Assembly (NCBI GenBank): GCA_021234155.1
Contig: JAJEKV010000087.1
Coordinates: 62,001 to 126,000 of the forward strand
Direction: 5' to 3'
DNA from: Isoetes taiwanensis
Taxonomy: Eukaryota; Streptophyta; Lycopodiopsida; Isoetales; Isoetaceae
Length of the DNA stretch: 64,000 nt
In this document: one piece after another, positions 11,279 through 23,124 of the stretch
Numbering within the stretch: the stretch's first letter is position 1
Layout of the letters: each line of letters opens with the position of its first letter
Made by a program: the position numbers and the translations under genes
Notes under the pieces: generated by a model
What the model saw: only the letters and a program-made list of their open reading frames with translations
Database searches by the model: none
Told to the model about the DNA's origin: nothing

Positions 11279-11640
11279 CTAAGTGCAGCTTCCAACAATG
11301 GCACTGGCAGTAGTGGCACCGCGAGAGGCTTGCAAATCCTGTCCATAGGCACCAAACAAATGGGACAGAACCTTACCATCAGAGGTCCTAACCTTGATAT
11401 CAATGCTCTCAAAGGACCATGACTTAAGACTATTATGATGATGTGTAACGGATTTTAAGCAAGGCCACACAAAAGTATCGACATGGTTTGGCTCAAAGTC
11501 GTCGCCTGGCTTGTCCAGTTCGGCTATGTCGACCACCTCTGAATCCTCAGAATCATAAATCCGAAGAGATACCTGAATCGGTACCGATTCGGCCGGTCCT
11601 CACCTTGATCTCCAAAGTGCAATCTCCACCATATTGTTAA
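11279..11640 (-). pseudogene. PLAT/LH2-like domain fragment, copy A
   Basis: One frame reads EVVDIAELDKPGDDFEPNHV then DTFVWPCLKSV, HNSLKSWSFESIDIKVRTSD and GKVLSHLFGAYG. The order (D-x-FE..xxDTF, a CL core, then a W plus IxVKV strand) resembles plant PLAT/LH2 beta-sandwich domains. Those usually mediate lipid or membrane association at the cell periphery. Copy B at 29.0-29.36 kb keeps the same words with frameshifts, which shows the frame was once coding. It lies directly downstream of the PPR remnant on the same strand. The domain assignment is tentative; it may be another beta-rich family. Confidence 0.4.
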
Positions 11641-11825
11641 AACAAAACATTCATCATTCATCAATTCTGTGCATAATATTGAACAACGCCAAATGAATTC
11701 TACTCCACCTGAGCTGTTGGTAGGGCAATATGATCCATAGATGCTTGCCCCCGCGCTGATACATAGACTAACATTAGGAAAAGTCAGGAGGACAAAATTG
11801 CAGCATGAATTGGAGAAAAAATGCA

Positions 11826-12330
11826 CTAACCTCTGCTTAAACGTAAGAAGGATTTGCACGCATATGCATATCTAGTGCTATGGCTTCCATGTGAATTGAG
11901 AACATACGACACAGCATTTTCAGGGCTGATTTCAACCAGATGCTGAAAATATCTCTCTTCTGCATCAGCCTCCCCATACGATCTGCAGGCACCCAGCAAA
12001 GCTAACCATATTTCTCTAGACAAAGAACAGTCTACAGGTCTGATCAATTCAATTCCCTTGTACAACTGCGAAAAGATCAATCATACAAGCATAACGGTGT
12101 ATGCTTGGTACAATGCCATACTTCATTCTCATAATCTTGAAGTAGGCATAAGAATAAGAATATCACAGCATCTGGCACCATGTGCATTTGACGGCTCCTA
12201 TGCTGCCACAAGGATTCAAGGTAGAATAAAATGTGACAGTATTTGGCCATACACCTTCATGTTGTATTTGCCCAAAGCATTTGCTCTCCAAGTGCATTCT
12301 CAGCATACCCAGCAATGAGGAACCAAGAGA
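11826..12330 (-). pseudogene. PLS-class PPR protein, C-terminal part, copy A
   Basis: Minus-strand frames give AGYAENALGE, then after a shift ECFGQIQHEGVWPNTVTF and STLNPCGSIGAV. Downstream comes REIWLALLGACRSYGEADAE then ERYFQHLVEISPENAVSYVL. These are a PPR L/S repeat (YxxNGxxxEAxxxFxxMxxEGVxPNxxTF) and the E-motif region (WxxLLxxCRxxGxxxxxE...LxPxNxxxYVLLSN) of plant organellar RNA-editing or processing factors. The frameshift between the halves of the repeat and the decayed end show a pseudogene. Copy B at 30.8-31.6 kb preserves the repeat intact but breaks elsewhere. Confidence 0.8.
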
Positions 12331-12370
12331 CAACGACTATGATTAGGTTTAGGGATGTGTCAAATACTTC

Positions 12371-13954
12371 TCGAATAAGATATCCACATTTAGCTTACAT
12401 GTTAATTACAACGCTGATAACAAAAGGATTTGATATCTTCTCTGCTACTTTGTGTGCTTTTGTCGTGTCTCTATTGCACCTATGCTGCTACAAGCCTTTA
12501 AAATGCAAAGAAATGTAATAGCATCTGGAGTAATGCCCTTAACTATGATCTCGTCATAACAGTTCAGGGCTTGTTGGTTATCACCATTAGGTTTCCAAAA
12601 TGTTGTTTGGGAGTGGTATTACCTATGATTTTGGATGGTTTTTGGGTGTATTCGTATGGGAAATTGTTATAATGCTGACTCAGTAAATAGGTTTCGTTGT
12701 TCCAATGGTCGATTGGGGTTGATTGGGTTAGTTCTGGAAGTTGCAATTTTTAGAAGGGCAGTGGTGGCGATGGCCTCGCGTCCGCGTGGAGCGGCTAGAG
12801 CGGAGCATAAAGAAGCTACTAGTCTCTTTCTATGGAAGCGGCAGAGTAGGGCGGCATGCCGTGGAGAGAGATGTTTTCCAGACGGCATTCCAGAGATGTT
12901 TTCCGAACGGATTCTGGAGATCTTTTGTAGCAAGCGGATGCTTTGGTCGATGTCCTCGATGTTTGCAGCAGCCGGCTGGCTGTTTTGCAGGAGGCCAGGG
13001 CCGGATGCTTGAAATGCTCAGAGTTCCAGCTGGAGATGATTTGGCTATGGCAGGTTGTCCTTCTGCTTGGTAAGCCCCAACCCCTGTATCTTGCCTCCTT
13101 TATTTTAGGAAATCAGTGAGCATGGAATCCCTCTTCATGTGTGTCGGCAGCCATCATTGCATTGCATCCCTTCAAAGTTCAGCATCTTCAAGCAGGGCCT
13201 ATACAAGCAGATGCTCAGATGGCGGATGATGGTAGTAGATGCTTAAATAAGATTCAAGCTAAGATCTTATTATTTTTCATTCTACCTGCTTGCTGCATGC
13301 TCTTACCCATTCCTTAATGGCCATTTGAAGCATTTTGGGACCGATTGACATCGGTGGGGTTCAAATCCCCATGCTTCATCTTCTGTGATTTCATTGCGTG
13401 CTGTAACAGGTTGCACATGACAGGTTTGTGGCAGTTTTGAGTCTTCTGTCTATTATATGCATGAAGAATGTTCTTACAGCCCCAATGTGATGAACAGATC
13501 CGAGCATTTCTATGTCCTTCAGGTTCGTGATTATCATTTGTGGCAGCTATCTGGATCTGCTTGTGACATAGATTCATGATATGCTGTTGGCGATATGCTG
13601 CTGGGTGCTGCAGTGCAGCCTCCCTCTATTCCAATCTGTTCTCACATGTTTTTTTGTGTTAGAAGCGGACGGTGTCTTGCAGACAGCCCTAGTGTTCAAC
13701 AGGCATGGAGTCCCTCTAATATGTGAACAACGCATGTATGGTTGGTGTTAAATACTCTGTATGTACTTGCTTGACTTCATGGGAATACATCTCAGTTCAC
13801 CTTTGGGTGACGTGGATATTGGGGTTTGACCCCATCTTATTTTTTGATGGACGGCTGTGCTTCCTGGGTTTTGGATATTCTGGAGAATATGCCTTGCATC
13901 AAGAGCTAGGATTGAGCGATTATAGGATTGAGCGATTATAGGGCGATAATCCAA
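12371..13954. other. About 1.6 kb interrupting PPR copy A; no gene recognised
   Basis: Copy B shows the PPR sequence running continuously where this block sits in copy A, so it is probably an insertion. Overlapping ORFs at 12635-13073 on both strands have arginine-rich, motif-free translations. A tRNA-like fold at 13327-13377 is discussed separately. A 14-bp phrase (TAGGATTGAGCGAT) is tandem at 13909-13936. Confidence 0.5.
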
Positions 13955-14204
13955 GATATTCCTTGATAATTACATTCCAAAAGACAATGTCTTTAGTTCT
14001 TCTTATGTAAGCGCTTTTGTGCAATCTTATAATATGGATTTCTCTAGCCTTGTCTAAAACGCCTATGCTCTCACAAGCTCTTAAGCTGCAAACATATGTA
14101 ATGGCCAATGGCATTGGGAATTGAATTGAATTGAATTGATTTTCAACGTCCTCGGAGACCAATTGGTCCTCGGCGACCAATTGATCTATGGGAATGTGTA
14201 GCAT
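13955..14204 (-). pseudogene. PPR protein, upstream part, copy A
   Basis: The minus strand reads MPLAITYVCSLRACESIGVL, DKAREIH, then KDIVFWNVIIKEY. This is the SLRAC..IGxLxxGxxIH and KDIVSWNxII pattern of PLS PPR repeats. DNA at 13955-14010 matches 31410-31470 in copy B, so it belongs to the same pseudogene as the piece at 11826-12330. Confidence 0.75.
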
Positions 14205-14327
14205 ACAATTTGCATCTGCCCAAAGAATTCATGTCTTCAATTTTTTTTTTTACTCCAATATGTTGGAACCCATGACAATCTTTCTCTTTATCGACTCATT
14301 CCCCTAAACACATGGGCATTAAGAAAG

Positions 14328-14380
14328 AGAAATGTTCGCGGCGGCCTTGACCGTTGCAATAAATTTCTTGTATTATAAGA
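14328..14380 (+). repeat. Dispersed repeat R1 core
   Basis: GAAATGTTCGCGGCGGCCTT followed by GACCGTTGCAATAAATTTCTTGTA. One side of the GC hairpin has decayed compared with 8484. Confidence 0.7.
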
Positions 14381-15459
14381 ACTAAATAATATCAATTTGA
14401 TAAATGATAAAAAAAACCCAAGTGGGTGGAAAAAGTGAAGTGGGTAGGTGCAGAGGCGTTGTTGTTGTTGTCGCATGAAAATAGTCTTCTATGATGATCA
14501 TAATGTGCCTTCCTCTTGGTATGTTCTCTTAATGTATGACTTATGTTGGTAATTATCTTATTCGGAGCACATAACCAACTTGATGGCATTATACCATATA
14601 GTTATATTTATATTCATTAAATGTTGTTTTCTAGTTAATACGATTCAGATGCTATGCTTTTAGGACTGAAACTCTAAGTTACTTGTGCATTTATGTCCTA
14701 TATGTGTCCTTTGTTTTATACATGTGACAAAACATCTCAATGCATTTGAATAAACAATCTTCCTATGGACGCTGCCAATGTGGCATGACGTAAAAGTATT
14801 GTCTGTCTATCTGTCCGTCCGTCCGCCCGTCCGTCCTTCTTATAATACCCTCCCCCCCCAACAACATTTGCTGCAATTCTAGCCTATCCATGTGATAAGC
14901 CATGTCAGCAAAATTTAATAGTAGCTGTTCGCTCTGTTAATTTTGAATCTCATGGTGATAAAAACTAGAAAATCCTCAGGGAAATTAACTTCCTATCTTC
15001 TTCGAGTTTTCTTTGGCTTCCATTTAACCGAAGCCCATCGGAAGCTCCTACCATCTTTGATTTTTCTTTCTGCTGATGGGCTTCTGGGGCTGCTTGCGCC
15101 TTAGGGAGGAGGCATTTTTCAACTTACTTGGCGAGACGCGCACGACCAGATAGTGTTATCGATATGCTTTGAGTCTAAAAACAAAATTTCATATGATTCC
15201 TGCTTCTGTCCGACCAATTTTAAGGGGTTTTATTTGCATTCCTATAAGAGCTTCTTGGACAAGCTTGCCAAGGTAGATTTACTATTCTTTTTTATTTCCT
15301 CAATTCTAGTGATCTACTGATGGGGGGCTTCATGGGCAGATTTTTGCAACGATAAGTTGTTTGTATTTTTCAGCCTGGTTTTTCCACCCCATTTCTTCCT
15401 CCGTCCCCACAAGCTTCAATGGCCACAACTATAGTGCTTGCAACCGATAGCTACACAGC
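14381..15459. other. Intergenic; microsatellite at 14801-14838
   Basis: No gene motif. The tract CTGTCTATCTGTCCGTCCGT continues into CCGCCCGTCCGTCC, a tetranucleotide repeat. Confidence 0.5.
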
Positions 15460-15666
15460 TTGCAACCTATGTCTAGTCTCGAAACAAGGCCAGAAGAATC
15501 TAGTGCAAATGAGGGGATTGATTCTCATGTTGAAAACTTGATTATAAAGGGGTTGGAAAGTCTAGGAAATACTTGTTTTTTCAATTTATTGATGCAAATT
15601 TCACTTGTCTTGAGCTACCTCCATAATTATTTCTTCAATGATTTGTTGCTTAGAGAAGGCCAGTGA
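15460..15666 (+). pseudogene. Ubiquitin carboxyl-terminal hydrolase (UBP/USP) Cys-box fragment
   Basis: The reading frame includes IKGLESLGNTCFFNLLMQ followed by ISLVLSYLHNYFF. This is the USP Cys box GLxNLGNTCFxNSxxQxL with the catalytic Cys of NTCFFN present. The upstream acidic linker (ETRPEESSANEG) also suits the plant UBP1/UBP2 group. USP enzymes remove ubiquitin from proteins and need a distant His box, which is not visible. The frame stops 45 codons after the Cys, and no later USP block was found before the LTR at 16.0 kb. It is a gene fragment; a real exon of a longer gene cannot be excluded. Confidence 0.65.
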
Positions 15667-16001
15667 GGATAAAAAATATGATATTTGGCATCCGAGCATG
15701 AGTCAAGTTCCTAGTAAAAGCATAGTTGCTAAGAGATAATTTGATGTGGCAAGCGCTGGAGTTCTTAAATTTTCCAGAACGACAGGCTAAACAAAATCTT
15801 ATCCAAATTATAGATCTTTACAAGTCTGGAAACAAGGATGCTTGCATGCTGGGCTTTTGCACAAGAAAATTTCATTTTCAAGTGTTAATGTTTTCCATTC
15901 CCACATTTGTGTGGATAATGATTTGGACATATGTTCAAAATCAATTCGATAAGATTGAATTGCATGTGTATTATTGTTGATGCAAGAGTTCCATAGCTGG
16001 T

Positions 16002-17035
16002 TGTGACGTTCCAGCACAGTATACGGTCCCAAGACGTATACTGTACTCCATCGTCACGCGTACACGCCATCCCGACTGACGTGTACGCCGACGTATAGCT
16101 AAGCAAGTAGCACCCTAGGGGGCAACTTGCAAGTGTGTGCACATTTATTCATGTGTACACTTTAGCCCACTTAATTAATATAGGCAAGTGGGCTACATCC
16201 ATTTATCCCACAAGCTCAAGGGTTGATGGAATCCCTAGCCCTAACTTGTAGCCTATATAAGGCATCCGAAACCCTAACTTTCCATTTTCGTCCACAGCCT
16301 TCTAGAACTCCGTTTCGCTCACTCCAAGAGTCAATCTCGACTCCCGAAGTCTGTCTGAGCAGCCTAGCTCGTCAGCTTTCCTTTCCGGCTTCATCTTCAA
16401 GCAGTTCTGCAGCATGGACGCGTTCAGAGTAGGAGGGGCAAGCCAGGGATCAGGTATTTTGCCAATTCAATAGTCTAATCCGCCTCCCAGGCATAGTGTA
16501 AGTAGGTTTAGCCTATTAAATTGCCCATATCAGCCATCTAGACCTCTAGATATGAAGCCATAACTAAAGAACCTAACTCTATGATTTAGATTAAATCTTA
16601 TTCTTTAGTTCTTCTATGATATGTATGTGATGATGATCTCTGTGGAATCATTGTATTGGGAAGGGGGGTAGAGGCCCTAAAAGCCTAGTAGTTGATGCTC
16701 CTAGCTAGTCCTCTTTAATGCACTATTAAATTCGGCCTGTGTACAAGAGCCACACCTGGTTGTGGGTGGAGGGGCCAGACTGGCTTATAAGGAGGTTCAT
16801 GTCCTGACTCATGATCACGTCCCTCTGGTAGTAAAGCCTATCGGGGACTACAGTGCACTAGACCTAATGCTCTGCCACTGCGTGCGGGCTTTGCATGGGT
16901 TCGACACTCTTGGGGTGGTGTACACCTTCCATGGAGTTCAGTCGAGTACCAACTCTATGTACTTAGTAACAGCTCTCAACAAAGTTGTTTGTTTGTTACA
17001 AATAGAGCGCAAAAACTGTAATAGATGGTTGCATC
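16002..17035 (+). mobile_element. LTR copy 3 of the gypsy-type family
   Basis: This starts TGTGACGTTCCAGCACAGTA and matches 7329-7876. It then continues with about 400 bp that aligns to 5200-5650 of the 4-kb LTR (GGAAGGGGGGTAGAGGCCC, ACACCTGGTTGTGGGTGG, TCGACACTCTTGGGGTGG). The match fades after about 16950 and the family 3' end GACATCACA was not found, so it is 3'-truncated or diverged. The TATA box is at 16254-16261. No polypurine tract lies upstream. Confidence 0.75.
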
Positions 17036-19165
17036 AATAAATCTAAATCTGTCATGTCCTGTTGCAGAATTGCCCCTTTCACTGTGAATAAGCTCTCAAG
17101 GTTTTAGCGCAGTCTAAAGGCGTCTGTAGTGGAAGTGGGACTGAGGGTACAGTACCACCAGGAGCATGAATGCTACATCAACACATTTAAAAGGGTGGGA
17201 TAGGGCATATATTGAGGGCAGGATAGGGTGGATTCTTCAATGGCAATTTTGTTATTCATGAGCATGGTCTGACATGCTTAGATGCAAGCTATAATTCATG
17301 CTGAAAGTGTTAGCAATGATTGAAACAACATGTGTAGTTATGTTAGTTCATCTAGCATGTGGAAAAATGAATGAGTCAATATATTTTTTTTATAGATGTT
17401 GCCATGACTTTTCACTCACAAAAATTTTCAATAGATCACATTAATTCTTGATGGTATGCAAATTTTTATGGATGGGACTGATAATGAGAGCCCAAATATC
17501 CTGGCGCAAATTGGAATTGAATTATGCTAGTAAGTTCACAATAAGAGGTATTAAATTCCACACATGTCTACATCTTTATGCTTGATACATGGATCTCTAT
17601 TGCAATCCTTTAAAACTTCAATTTTTCTCTTCTTTTTCCTAAAGAGTCATCATCTGAACCTTCGTTTGATTCTTGCTAAGCATTTACATGTGCATCTGAT
17701 AGCAGATCCACTTGCACACATGTACAAGATGCTATATTGCTACATACAAGTTTATCTCTTCTTAATTCATATGCCTGGACTGTTAAAATATTTTGTGCGA
17801 TCTTTACAAAGGCAAACTAACATTTTTAAGAACTTTTGGCCACGAGGCTAGAAGATTGAGTCCTTTATACTGTTCCAGTCGTGAATGTGGGAATAGAAAC
17901 AATGTAATTAGGAAATGCAAACCATTCTTCTTGATGTAATAGCATGTTAGGAAACATTCTTAGTTCTGTAGAAAGGCTCTGCTGATGCTACATTGTTGTC
18001 AGGAAAAGTAGATAGGGAACTGATCTTGGCAATCCAACCAATCACTCTGCTCAAACTATAAGCTTAAACTCTAGAGCTTAAGCCCAACAAACTAAGATAT
18101 AGGTATAATTTTTAGGATCTAAACATGGCAGAATCTGGGTCGCTTGAGAAGTTTGTAAGATGCAAGAAGATGCAATGCATTTCAATCACACTTACAGGGT
18201 CAGCAAGATGAATGCCCTCAATTGCTCCGTGTTTCCTTGCTGTGGGAACTGCCTATGAATTTTCAATTGTATGCTTTTAAGAAATTTGGATATAGAGTAG
18301 CTCTATAGACACCTTGAATAACTATGGATGTACAGATACTCATGGACAATCATTCAAGCTACTATTTTTAATGTGACATACGATTACAATAAATCCAATA
18401 CAACTGAGCCTAAAGCAAGGCAACTGAAACTCACAACTTTGCACATACAATTTGTGGTGTTGGTATTGATTCGTTATAATATAAAAATCTTTATATCTCA
18501 ACACAGTTCGCATTTGCTCCTCCAAATATCGATTGTCATGTTCTTTAAGTTGTTAATTGGTCTTATATTGTCTAACATCATCTACTCAATCCAACCAAAT
18601 GCCTCACATTACCTTTATAAATGATGCCAAAATTTGAGATGCTCATTATCTTACTACACGGAGGAGTTGAAAGTCATGGGATCTCTTTATTCTATTAAAC
18701 ATCTCTTTTGGGTCATTATATTACATCGTTGATGCATGTCCATGTCCATGTTTACCATTACATGCATATGGAATGGTCAACATGTATGAATATGACCGAC
18801 CAAAGCATATTGCCAACATGTGCTTTTATATTTGTGCTACACGAAAATCATCTTACATACATGAACAAGGTACTTATGAGGACCAATGGTTCTCCCATAC
18901 ACTGACCATTGATGTTTCCAACTCACAATAAAAGGAACATCGCGCTTTATAGTCAGGACCTCAATCAAAAGTTGGAGTATGATAGACGCGTCGTCTTTAG
19001 CATTTATATTACATGACAAATCAACAATGCCCGTCGCACCCATGCTCATGTTCAGACCTTCCTTCCTTTTTAGCATCATGTCAGATATAACAAGGTGCTG
19101 CGCATGGAGGGTTGCCCTCCGTGACCCAAGAGTGAAATGGCTTAAATGACACTTCAAAGTCATGT
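17036..19165. other. AT-rich intergenic sequence; nothing recognised
   Basis: Short ORFs on both strands, without motifs or convincing splice structure. Confidence 0.45.
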
Positions 19166-19245
19166 TTTCGAGCATATACTAACATATACTTGGAATATGC
19201 CACAAACCCACATGGATGAGGGTTTTCCCCTTAGGGGCAACCCAA
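19166..19245 (+). repeat. Dispersed 90-bp hairpin-ended repeat R2, copy 1
   Basis: AGCATATACTAACATATACTTGG then CCACAAACCCACATGGATGAGGGTT, ending in the hairpin GGGTTTTCCCCTTAGGGGCAACCC. It is shared with 20084-20169 and 28366-28447, while the flanks differ. Confidence 0.8.
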
Positions 19246-19442
19246 AAAACTGGACTCAAACATATCAGTGGAATGATATTTCCATATAACTCACAAATTG
19301 AATGTTGCAAATAGGAAAAAGAAACACAATCCATTGGTTCCATTCAAACCTTGAACATTTCGAAAGACGAGAAGCAAGAATGATGATTTCGTTGGTGTTT
19401 TAGTTTTCTTTATCGGGGGCTTTCTACAGCAATGTGATGTTT

Positions 19443-20030
19443 GATGAGCCAACACGTTACAAGGAAGCCATGAACAGTTCCAGGAAAAATGAATGGAGCA
19501 AAGCCATGCAAGAAGAAAATAGTCCCCTGCTAAAATATGATACATGGGACAGTGCAAACTCCCTCCAAGCAGAAAGCTAGTACCCTGCAAGTGAATTTGT
19601 AAAGTAAAGTACAATGAATAAGTAAAGATCGACGTGTTCAAAGCTCGACTTATTGCCAAGGGATACTCATAAGTGCCAGGTATTGATTTTCATGAAACAT
19701 TTTCCCCCTGTTGCAAAGCTAAGTTGAGTTAAGTTCATTATTGCATGGTAGCTGAACATGGTCTTGGTATCAAGCAGATGGATGTCAAGATTGCTTTTCT
19801 TAATTTAAAATTCGAAGAGGAAGTGTACATGAGGCAGGCACCTAGTTTCATCTCAGCAGGGCAAGAGCAGCTTGTTTACAAACTTCAGAAAGCCATTTAA
19901 GGCTTAAAATAGTCTTGTCGTCAATGGTACAAAACCATCCATATATTTCTCTTCAAAAAACAATCAGATTGGAATATGTACTAAGTCTTCTCTCAATTTG
20001 TAATATTGGCCGAACAACCAAATATATAAA
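19443..20030 (+). mobile_element. Ty1/copia reverse transcriptase fragment (decayed)
   Basis: The frame gives DEPTRYKEAMNSSRKNEWSK and AMQEENSPLLKYDTWD, then VFKARLIAKGYS, PGIDFHETFSP, QMDVKIAFLNLKFEEEVYMR and VYKLQKAI. These follow the copia RT order: EW..AM.EE...L...TW; the KARLVAKG block; DYxETFSPV; and the catalytic-region DVKTAFLNG.LEEEVYM. Many stops and shifts interrupt it and no YVDD box was found. It is a dead internal fragment without visible LTRs. Confidence 0.85.
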
Positions 20031-20083
20031 ATGAACTATTCTGTTCATATTTGCTAAAGATTTATAAAGCCACAGTGTACCCA

Positions 20084-20169
20084 GCATATGCTACTAGGCA
20101 TATGCCGGCATATACCTGGATATAGCCACAAACCCACATAAACGAGGGTTTGCCCCCCTAGGGGCAACC
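20084..20169 (+). repeat. Dispersed hairpin-ended repeat R2, copy 2
   Basis: AGCATATGCTACTAGGCATA then CCACAAACCCACATAAACGA, ending GGGTTTGCCCCCCTAGGGGC and AACC. The terminal hairpin is nearly perfect. Confidence 0.85.
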
Positions 20170-23124
20170 GACATTATATATGTTGCGAAAACTGCCACCA
20201 ACTATATAGCTTCACCAAAGCGTGACGATAAATGAAATATCATGATTTCTAGACCATATTGAATGTTTATTCGACTACAAAAGAGACCAATGTATGCAAT
20301 GAATAGCAAAAAAAAAACAAAACATTAAGAAGCTTGTAGTGTTTTTGAGTTATGCGGGATGCACAGATTCTTACTTGTTACTAGTCTTTATCATGGGCTG
20401 GAGCAAGTTGGAGGTTCAATTTTTCCAACGCATAGCGGGGGTCTCCACCACATATGCCAAAGAATATGTGGCATTTAACATCGGGTCCAAAAGTTACAAG
20501 ACAAAAATAAGATGTAAGATATGTCCACATGAATAAATTTCTAACATTTGTCAACACCCTCTAGGAGTTCTCGTGTGGTGACAACTCTTTGTTGCTTATT
20601 GTGCTTGTACAACTTATGATGTTGCTATGTATGCAACATAGTAGACATACGTAAAAGTGGTTTAGGATCATTCTGTCCAGGGATCCAATTATATTGTGCC
20701 ACATGGCACACTTAATGTCCCTTAATTTTAAAGAAAAAAATTTGGCTGGTTACCTCCGAAGGCAAGCTAATCACCAGCCCTGAAACCTTGGCTACTAAAA
20801 TCTGTAGTGCCTTTATAGCCTGTTGAATCAATGACCATATTGCATGGTAATACTACCAGGGAATATTAGCAGATACAACTGTCACCTAACACTAATAATC
20901 CTTTTTAATTGAACACTTCATATGGCCATCTCACTCGATCTATCCATGCCAAGTAATAAACAAAACATTTTTGTATCCACGGTTATCTTTGTTAAAATTG
21001 GAAAATTTCAGTAGCATCAACTCAATGAGTTTATCCATGCCAAGCAACAAACCATAATCCACCATTATCTTAGTTAAGATTGGAAACAATTAACAACGTA
21101 TATTGCTCAATAACAAAAATGTTGATCCTTTTTCCATTATTTGATCAACTACAAAAACACTTGCCTCCAGATATAGGAGAACTTACAGCATACACAAAAC
21201 GAGTGATCTGATGTCAAAATAAGAGCATGAAGCTTTTCACATGTTTCAAAGACATCTTGTGCTTTTGTTGTATTTTGATGCCACGTTGGGGACATCAAAG
21301 CCATATGCAATGCCATCCAATTCGTTAACACTAGATCACTACATGCAGAATAACCAAAGCAAGAGAGATCTGAAGTGCCTAAATAGGGCAGTTGCACGTT
21401 GCTTCTCTTCTGTCGCCCCTATGACAGACACAATTAAAATGAACTCCTTCCATGCATGCTCAAAGAGGCCGCCTTCATTTTTCAATTCCATTAAAAAATG
21501 TCTTATCTAACCCCAAAATTTACTTGCAAGGTATGAGAAAACTAAATCATTAAACGTCCAGCAAATTGAAAAATATCCATGTTTTCCTTTTTTTCAAGAT
21601 GAAACAATACACAGTTGAAAAGTTGATGGCTCTCAAGACAATGACCAAAACTTCCAAATCGTTTTTTCATTATTTGCTAAACACATTGCACCAAAAGTGC
21701 TGCACTTATGTTGCGAAACCCAATACCAATCCAAAAAGTGTTGTTGTTCAAGGTAAACAAGCCTTATATCACCAAAGCTTGAAAGTTTTGACCCCGGCAA
21801 TTGTTGATCTGGAATATTATATAGCAAAAGTGCAGCTCCTCATGCTTCAATTGCTTGTCTACATGTTTCTCTCCATGTTGTTGGTAATTGTAGATCATTT
21901 ATTGTGCTCACACTATAAAAGGATATGCATATATTCAGTGAGATGTCGAAGTTCTGTAATATATCAATAGTATAAGCAATGTCAAGTTTGTACATTACCA
22001 CACCTAAAGTCAAATCATCAAAAGGAACATCATGATAACTTTTTGTCAGATCTCAAAGGACCATCATGATGACTTCTTGTCAGATTCCATTTTTCTTTCT
22101 AGGGGGTTCTTTTGCATGAATCCTTTCTCCTACTTCAACTTCAGATCAAATTATAACGCTTAGCATCCGCAATCTTTGCATTGAATATAGAATAGAATAA
22201 CAACATCAAACTCGTTTTCAAGATGCTGAGTTACTGAAGTTTTAATACACGTCAGAAACAAAGAATAAGCAGGCCAGGTGCCTTTACTGCATCTTGAGTT
22301 GCCACTGATATCAAAAGCAAAACTATGGACCTTAGGCATGAAGACGCTTTGAATTTCGTATCGTAGACATATTTCACTGGTCGGGGATGAAAATTCTGCA
22401 GAACTGCGCACATACCAGAGATTGTTAGATGCTGCAGAAGATGTGCAAGCATTTTTATATACCCCCGATTTGAACTCCATAATGTAGATCAAATGAGAAT
22501 GAGAGATAGGCATATATGGAAAAAAAAGTATAAGAAAAGAAAATCAGAGCTTGTAGGACAAATGAGTCTCAATTTGGCAAAACTTGATGACTCTTAAGAG
22601 CAACATTTTTTGCTTCACTAATCGCATTTAAACATAACTACTAACAAGCAAGAAGATTAAAGTATTATGAAAAGGCCACCCAAATGCATGCATAAAAACA
22701 GAGGTTGCAACCTACATCCCTGTCAAACCTAAATCTCTAGTCCTATGTGCAGGGCGAAATCATAAAACCTTAGGAGGAAGGACCTGGTTGCCATGCGATT
22801 TCTTTGCCATCTTGGATTCTTCCCGCCCAAACGAGAGAAAGCCCAATGGGAATTTGCTAAATACCAACTTTCAATCAAGGTTGGGCAATGATCTTTAGAA
22901 TATGCTGAAGCCTCTTTTGTAGAACAAAGCTCACCTAAGTTGATTCTCTCCACTTTGCAAGGAAAGGGAATAGATTCCAGGTCATGACATGTTTGATTCT
23001 GTCTTTGCAGCTGAAAAAACTTGACTTGGAAGAGGGCACGTAGAAAATATAGATGATTTTAAGCTTATTCAAAGCTTTGCAAATTTCCACAAAAAAAGCC
23101 ACAGAAGCTTGTAAAATTAGCAAA
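20170..23124. other. AT-rich intergenic sequence; no gene recognised
   Basis: ORFs of up to 134 codons (21566-21970, +) have low-complexity, motif-free translations. Local duplications occur, for example GGAACATCATGATGACTTCTTGTCAGAT-like text around 22020-22085. Confidence 0.4.

Larger units (their letters stand above)
10890..12370. repeat. Segmental duplication, copy A
   Basis: About 1.4 kb aligns collinearly with 28565-29515 plus 30755-31390. Shared anchors include AACTCCAACTATGCCATCGA, the GATCGATCTAAGTAGATGG block, GGTAGGGCAATATGATCC and AAATTGCAGCATGAATTGG. Copy B carries about 1.24 kb (29516-30757) that copy A lacks. Copy A itself is split, because its PPR part continues only after 13955. 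Confidence 0.85.

Noticed and set aside
12635-13073. Overlapping ORFs as an arginine-rich gene
   Set aside because: Three overlapping frames on two strands, none with motifs; explained by locally higher GC.
13327-13377. Functional tRNA gene
   Set aside because: Only 51 nt, no D arm, no 7-nt anticodon loop and no A box, despite a good T-arm.
7329-16553. A single 9.2-kb LTR retrotransposon with LTRs at 7.3 and 16.0 kb
   Set aside because: The two LTR copies are near-identical in sequence, but the left one is truncated, no polypurine tract precedes the right one, and the interior holds PLAT/PPR/UBP debris rather than gag-pol. Two independent LTR copies are simpler.
21566-21970. 134-codon plus-strand protein gene
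   Set aside because: Low-complexity, T-rich translation without motif; overlapping ORFs on the other strand are equally plausible.
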